Shown: positions 59,061 through 64,000 of the stretch, piece by piece
How the letters are laid out: each line of letters begins with the position of its first letter
How positions within the stretch are numbered: the stretch's first letter is position 1
NCBI GenBank assembly: GCA_032622095.1
Contig: CP136065.1
Location: forward strand, 242,089,530-242,153,529
From: Siphonodentalium dalli
Lineage: Eukaryota > Mollusca > Scaphopoda > Gadilida > Siphonodentaliidae
Direction: 5' to 3'
DNA: 64,000 nt
Notes under the pieces: model-generated
What the model was told of the DNA's origin: nothing
Seen by the model: only the letters and a program-made list of their open reading frames with translations
The model's database searches: none
Program-made: the position numbers and the translations under genes

Positions 59061-60657
59061 GGTTTGGATCCTGTCGACGACCCTGGTAATCGAACATCAC
59101 CAGTATAAACCGCCTATAAACCGCCTCGTTTATAACATAGTCGACTGTTAATATGACTATAGGGATATAAATGTACATGATGACAAGAACGGCGGGGTAA
59201 AATTTAGTTCCAAACGATAATTACACCAGGACAATATATAGGATTTATTTTTTGCTAAACAGTAACACGGAAACGATGGATTAAACTTTCTCAAGCTCAG
59301 AGGAAAATATGTAACTTTTCTTAGAGGAAGATCAATAAATATTTATAATTGAGGAAAAATATGAAACACTTGAATAATTTACTTAGAGGAAATAAGTTTA
59401 CAGCGGTGCGTAGGATATACATTTATCGCTTTTAAACTAATCTTTATGATATAAAAGTCATTTTCCATCGACGAAAATTGCCACTAACATTTGGGTTCCC
59501 TGACTTTGGCAGCGATTTCAAAAGATCTGAAAATTGGATCGAAATATTAAGTCATGAAGTTTGTGCTAGAATAACTGTCTAACTAATGAGCCAGTGTGTG
59601 GAAATAAAAAACAATATTTAATTTTCGAACAGAACATTTAACACATGCAAACAAATTGACATAATTTACAACACATGTTCAAAAACGGGGATTAGACAAC
59701 AAGCCTGAAAGGCTTTTATCAAGTCTTTTCCTCGGAATAAGAAGTCTACCCTTGGTATCAGAATAGATACCATATAGGGTAAATTTAGCAGACGGGGATA
59801 ACATGTTAGATCCGAAAAAAATATTGTTCAAGGAGGGTGTAGAGGTAGAGGGATAGAGTGCAGGAAGGAAGAACGTTTGTCAAGTTAATTGGTATTGTAT
59901 ACCATACATCAGCGAAAATGAAAGAGGGGTGTGAAGCGAAGTACCGTATATATTTTTAGTTACACAACTTTGATATTTATAACATATACTGTTTACGAAC
60001 CATGGAAAATTCAAAATCAAATCGAAACGCATCGCGGCCCACATGGAGGAAATGCGAAAAAACAGTCAACCTACTTGTATTGTTAATTAATTTTAAAGTG
60101 ATTGGTTAGAAGCGTACTTTAGCATTATATAATGAAACAGTGACTCAATTGCACGGAGAGTGGCCCAGTGACACGAAGAATGATTGGCCCTCGATTGGAA
60201 ATTATTAAATTTCATTTCATTAACATTCCATTGAGAAATGATGAGTCGACCCTACCAGACCCTAAAAAACAATTTGCATGTCCACACACTTATACTGAAT
60301 CTGAACTTAATTTAGCTCTTCGAGACTTCCCGCTGTCTATCGGAGGACGCCGATCAGCTGTTAGGATGATTTTAGTTTATGCGGTGTGACTATGGAGACA
60401 TCCAGATTGCAGAGACGTCGCTATATGTTCAATGTTTCGATGGGAGATGTTGAGTTCCATCCATATATGATTATGCTTGGATTAGAAAAAAAAGCAATAA
60501 TCAATTTGTATTCGCACAGTGTTGAGACTTGACGCGAGTTTTTGGCTGTTGATATTTGCGGTAGTCTTTGCAGCAATAACTTGACACAGATACTTTGACA
60601 AGAGGATACACGCACAATAATATTTCACAAGAGCATTGATGTCAACCACCAGTGACT

Positions 60658-61385
60658 ATGGCTGCGGACACACGTAGCGATGGCTTAGTAGGTGTGACAT
60701 TTAATTATGGTGGAGTTTGGTGACATTTGGTCATCATAATTATATGCCATGGCTAGCCATGTTGCCCACTGAGTTTCCGCACTAGGCTACAATGTGTGCT
60801 GATGGAATTCACATTAGAAATCCAAGATAGATGGTTGTGGCCATGTTTTTAAAACAAATTTCAGGAAAAAGTGAGCAATGAGTCGACTGGATAATTAACC
60901 CATTGCGTTTCACCAAGGTTGATCTCTATACTCATTACGCTTTGCTGCATTGTATTCTCTACGATATATATAATTGCACAATTGGTCGTCCAGAATCGTG
61001 TTTGACCATGGTAATCCCTCATTCACTCTCATATCATGCACGTAGTACGTTTTATTTATATGATCTCAATGCATGTTTATCTACTTACATTAATTCCATG
61101 CGTATTACGACAGTTCCCCAATTGTTTTATTTGTATTTTACTACGTTTGCGTGTTGGGTAAAGATCAACAGCTACAAGACATTCAGGTAGATAAATCCTT
61201 TATTGAGAGATCGACCGAGATGCTGGTAGAGCTTGGAATACTCATTGTGCGAACGTGCAGCGGGCAACATGGATAGCAATTGCATTGTAATTATGACGAC
61301 CAATTGTCACCAGACTCCACCATAATAAAATGTCACGCCTACTATGCCATTGCTACCGTGGTACGTATGTCCACATCCTATGGGA
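60658..61385. mobile_element. Foldback element, about 135-bp arms
   Basis: 60658-60795 (gcttagtaggtgtgacattt, atggtggagtttggtgacat, ccatgttgcccactg) is matched in inverse at 61237-61385. The 445-bp centre contains a 95-codon ORF (60903-61190) without domain. Confidence 0.7.
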
Positions 61386-61394
61386 CAATATGAG

Positions 61395-61575
61395 CCTTTA
61401 ATAGTTCATACACTGGCACGTTTGCGCGGCATATTGTTGCAGGCAATTATCATAGAAAATCCTATTGTGTCAGAATATGAATGGCATCATATATATAAAA
61501 TGCATATACACCAAAGCTAACGACATGAGAAGTAAAATTGCGGTTATTCCACAATGTAACGATGCTATACTAACA
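61395..61575. mobile_element. Half copy of the 2041-2458 MITE
   Basis: Shares gttcatacactggca, gtttgc.cgg.at and caggcaatt with the left half at 2041, then aaagctaacgac and gtaacgatgctat. The right inverted end was not found. Confidence 0.6.
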
Positions 61576-61693
61576 TATCGCCTTGATGTATGATTGATTC
61601 TCGCCAGGATAGTTGCATCAACGAACTCGTATGATCTTAATTTCCACTATAAAAAAATCCAACTGGTGTCAGCTCTTTCATGACGGGAGCCGC

Positions 61694-61768
61694 GCCAGTG
61701 CATTCTCATATATATGCCAGTCTCCCATAGGGAGCTCCACATTTATAAGAGAATGCACTGGCTTACAA
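61694..61768. mobile_element. Variant solo hairpin
   Basis: ccagtgcattctcatatata ... tataagagaatgcactggct with loop cagtctcccatagggagct, the same diverged sub-family as 36562. No element ends detected. Confidence 0.6.
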
Positions 61769-62086
61769 GGGTAGAGAGATTGTTTATTCCTCCATTCAAG
61801 GGAGACGTTATATACAACAATAGATGTAATTCAATTTTTTATTTCAATTTTATTCAAAATTTGTGCACGCTTCAGCGGACGATGCTGGTGAATCGAAAAC
61901 TAATATTAGAAGATCTCGACCAATCAGAATGAAGATCTCGACCAATCAGAATTAGTGTTTTAGGGAAAATATTCAACGTGAATTACAATAACAAATAATA
62001 GTGGATGGAAAATATAAATAACAGCACGAACATACTGTCCAGTCTTAAATTTCCAACTGTAATCTACTCTTTCAATTCGTTTACAG

Positions 62087-62182
62087 AGCAATACATTCCA
62101 AGTTGCGCTGATTGCCAATGAAAACAGAACATTCGCTATATTCAACTACGATCAACTAGAAGCAACCGAACAACATGACCAG
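62087..62182 (+). CDS. NIDO-domain protein, exon C
   Basis: A 96-nt exon: acceptor attcgtttacag, donor gtatac, phase 0 to phase 0, 32 residues. SNTFQVALIANENRTFAIFN is a direct match to the NIDO consensus NTFQ..L...G..S.viFnY and is the clearest of the four exons. It has a possible N-glycosylation site (NRT). The family normally continues with W.tg...ggi.....aqaGf, which the next exon supplies. The upstream intron is 5.6 kb and the downstream intron 1.55 kb. Confidence 0.82.
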
Positions 62183-62458
62183 GTATACAGGACATTAACC
62201 AGTCTGTCGTGTGATCTTAACTATTATATGCGTTCTTGTGCACCGGTTACTCAATTCAATAAATGGCCGTTTAATTTACTGTACGAATATTTACACACAC
62301 ATGCAATCGCCATGTGGGACATGAATGCAGCACGTTGGTTGGTCGAAATTACTCGCCTCCTTGTTGCGCATGCGCAACTTTCGCGTTCCACACAAAATGA
62401 CAGACCAACTTGTACCCATACGCTATGGAACGCAACAAAATCAACATTCATTACTAAA

Positions 62459-62851
62459 CCCTTTACCCAACAAACCGGCCAAAACCGGCCAAAATAAAGC
62501 TTCAACAGCCTAAAATATCTTCGGTCTGTCTCAATAGAACCATACAAATATGAATATCATTGGAACCGGCTCCTTGACCACATTGTGATGGTTACAGTTA
62601 TACCCTGTGCCAATGCATACTCTTATATAAGCGAGTCGACCATAGGTCGCCTCGCATATATAAGAGAATGCATTGGCCTAAAAAAAATCTTTTTTTAACA
62701 CTTTTTACCATTTTTTCTTACATTCTTTAACAATTTTATAATTTTTAATGTGTTAAGCCAATGCATTCTCTTATATATGCGAGGCGACCTATGGTCGACT
62801 CGCATATATAAGAGAATGCATTGGCACAGGGCCCTTCTGTTGGGTAAAGGG
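62459..62851. mobile_element. Double-hairpin MITE, piggyBac-like, intronic
   Basis: 393 bp. Right flank TTAA (62852-62855), left flank taaa (one mismatch with TTAA). Long arm at left, hairpins at about 62609-62679 and 62756-62825. Nearly the same as the 36159 copy over its full length, so this subtype moved comparatively recently. Located between NIDO exons C and D. Confidence 0.83.
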
Positions 62852-62954
62852 TTAAAGGCACGGATGATCTTCGAGGTGGGCATGCTGTTAAAATCGTCAC
62901 AACCGTTAGAACTGCCATAATCAGAGATAATATATAGGCATATGTTGTCTTATA

Positions 62955-63115
62955 TCAATCATAAATATAACGTAAATAGTATGGTACTGTCAAGTTCGTA
63001 CGCTGTGTCATGTAAACAAAAGTCATGTTCTGTGACATTTTTGGCTTTTATGTACTTATACAAGTATACGAACTTGACAATAACATACTATTTACGCAAT
63101 ATTTATGATTGCTAA
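62955..63115. repeat. Imperfect palindrome, about 160 bp
   Basis: Left atcataaatataacgtaaat agtat and ctgtcaagttcgta pair with right tatacgaacttgacaataac and atactatttacgcaatattt atgat. Mirror-like structure in intron 3; the right arm continues into the repeat shared with 6857-6998. Confidence 0.65.
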
Positions 63116-63734
63116 AAGAACAAAATCTGTCTATATTTTAATATTCTTCTGTTTATGGTATAGTTTTAACGATGTTACTATTATAAACAGCGATACACAC
63201 CGCAAAGGCCATCCGGGTCATTAAAAACAACTTACGGATAATCATCCTTCCACGTGAAGCGCATATGTTACATTTATTATTCGAGACGATACAACGTAAA
63301 CATATTTCGTGCAGGTTGCAAAAAGTTTCATCAATACCTTTATTTGAATTAACGTTCCAAATGCAAACTCACTCTGAGTGCCCGTCGATTGTTCAAACTG
63401 TATGGAATTCAATTTGAGCCCCATAACTCCAACTTTTAGAAGAATGCAATTATAACCTTGGTTAGAACAAATTCAATTGTTTTACATATAGCATTTTATC
63501 ACCTAGACATTACTACTTTTTCATTTAAAATTCCAGTAAATAATGTTTTATCCTGGCGTATATGTTCTTGAGATTCCCAACTGTTCTTGTTTAGACTCTG
63601 AAATTTAGAACGTTGACAATTGGGCTAATTGAGTTACCAAACGGTTCTCAGCATGCAGTGGTTTCGCGTTTACCATATTAGCTACATCACTGTGATGCAG
63701 ATTTGATTTTATATAGTGCTTCATATGTAATTAG

Positions 63735-63894
63735 ATTGGGTTCTATGGCGGTAAACTGAATTCTTGGACGGATGTGGGCGTGCCCATTACAGATATAGCA
63801 GGGTCGCAGTGGAGTGATGTATACGGCCGCCTGGTGTTCGAAATTGGTAATGATATCATCAAACCAGGTGGATGCCAAGGGACTTTCATGACAG
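63735..63894 (+). CDS. NIDO-domain protein, exon D
   Basis: A 160-nt exon: acceptor catatgtaattag, donor gtatgt, entering in phase 0 and leaving in phase 1. The first residues IGFYGGKLNSWTDVGVP fit the NIDO a.aGfn.Gd......p segment. Then DVYGRLVFEIG matches the closing v.Gr.vFrid strand, followed by IIKPGGCQGTFMT, where the Cys is in the usual place just after NIDO. Further exons (EGF, sushi, AMOP or VWD modules in known relatives) should lie beyond the window. An opposing minus-strand ORF at 63687-63923 is a shadow. Confidence 0.8.
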
Positions 63895-64000
63895 GTATGT
63901 GAAAATGGACACGTTTCTACCAAAGCTAAAAGCTGGTTCGAATGGGATATATTGGCACTATGGTTTAGATGTCGGGACGTGCATGGCGATGGTGTCTCAA
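63895..64000 (+). other. Start of NIDO gene intron 4
   Basis: Follows donor gtatgtg; no acceptor or exon identified before the window ends. Confidence 0.5.

Larger units (their letters stand above)
56498..62086 (+). other. NIDO gene intron 2, repeat-rich
   Basis: A 5.6-kb intron containing a MITE (57369), a LINE fragment (57869), a 56-bp minisatellite, a foldback (60658) and hairpin fragments. The segment 56770-56880 is inverse to 60240-60395 (cacaccgcata.actaaaat, ctgtgtcctccgag), a diverged inverted pair. 59060-60240 shows no recognised feature. Confidence 0.6.
62183..63734 (+). other. NIDO gene intron 3
   Basis: Holds the TTAA MITE at 62459 and a palindromic block at 62955-63115. 63076-63225 is similar to 6857-6998. 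Remaining sequence is unremarkable AT-rich DNA. Confidence 0.6.

Noticed and set aside
58279..59089. Three overlapping 220-257 codon ORFs as a repetitive protein
   Set aside because: They are the same 56-bp minisatellite read in three frames, with openness following from absence of stops in the unit.
1..64000. tRNA, rRNA or other structured RNA genes
   Set aside because: No A/B-box pair with cloverleaf, no rRNA core motifs and no snRNA-like sequences were recognised by eye; a tRNAscan or Rfam search would be decisive.
1..64000. LTR retrotransposon or endogenous virus
   Set aside because: No pair of direct long terminal repeats with TG...CA ends and no gag, protease or integrase motifs were found.

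Overview
This window reads as AT-rich nuclear DNA of an invertebrate animal. Genes are sparse, introns are long, and most of the sequence is small non-autonomous transposons, foldback (inverted-repeat) elements and minisatellites. Nothing looks bacterial: no operons, no dense long ORFs, and coding blocks bounded by GT-AG splice signals. A dispersed repeat at 38.98-42.16 kb and the overall repeat style remind me of marine molluscs, but no sequence here fixes the taxon.

Two protein-coding loci are well supported. The first is an intronless minus-strand gene (28258-30726) for a FEM1-like protein: N-terminal ankyrin repeats, a TPR-like middle, a second ankyrin pair, a VHL-box-like segment and an unusual acidic Asn-rich repeated tail. 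The second is a plus-strand gene assembled here from four short exons (52732-52992, 56387-56497, 62087-62182, 63735-63894). All internal junctions are phase 0, and together the exons read as most of one NIDO (nidogen-type) extracellular domain spread over 11 kb. Its 5' and 3' parts lie outside the window or were not found. Three decayed 3' ends of non-LTR retrotransposon reverse transcriptases (about 43.5-43.9, 50.8-51.2 and 57.9-58.3 kb) are also visible. A possible minus-strand exon at 44722-44999 is tentative.

Layout. 0-5 kb: a hAT-like element (260-1221) and several foldback MITEs. 5-9 kb: mostly featureless. 9.8-10.6 kb: 74-bp minisatellite. 10.8-12.66 kb: a TIR element whose right end has expanded into a 29-bp minisatellite. 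13.1-20.2 kb: two 55/56-bp arrays in opposite orientation around several nested MITEs. 20.9-21.86 kb: an 85-bp satellite with a 255-bp higher-order period. 22-28 kb: MITEs, including a clear nested insertion. 28.3-30.7 kb: FEM1-like gene. 31-38 kb: MITEs and a 2-kb foldback. 39-42 kb: dispersed repeat blocks. 43.5-51.2 kb: LINE fragments, a 2-kb foldback with a possible exon, a tandem duplication. 52.7 kb to the end: the NIDO gene with repeat-filled introns.

The main theme of the mobile DNA is target site TTAA. At least four unrelated small element families are flanked by TTAA, two with an uninterrupted paralogous site in the same window, which points to piggyBac-type mobilisation. A distinctive approximately 66-bp hairpin module occurs in whole or part about 18 times and is shared by elements with different ends, including one chimera. 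No rRNA, tRNA, CRISPR or autonomous transposase gene was seen.
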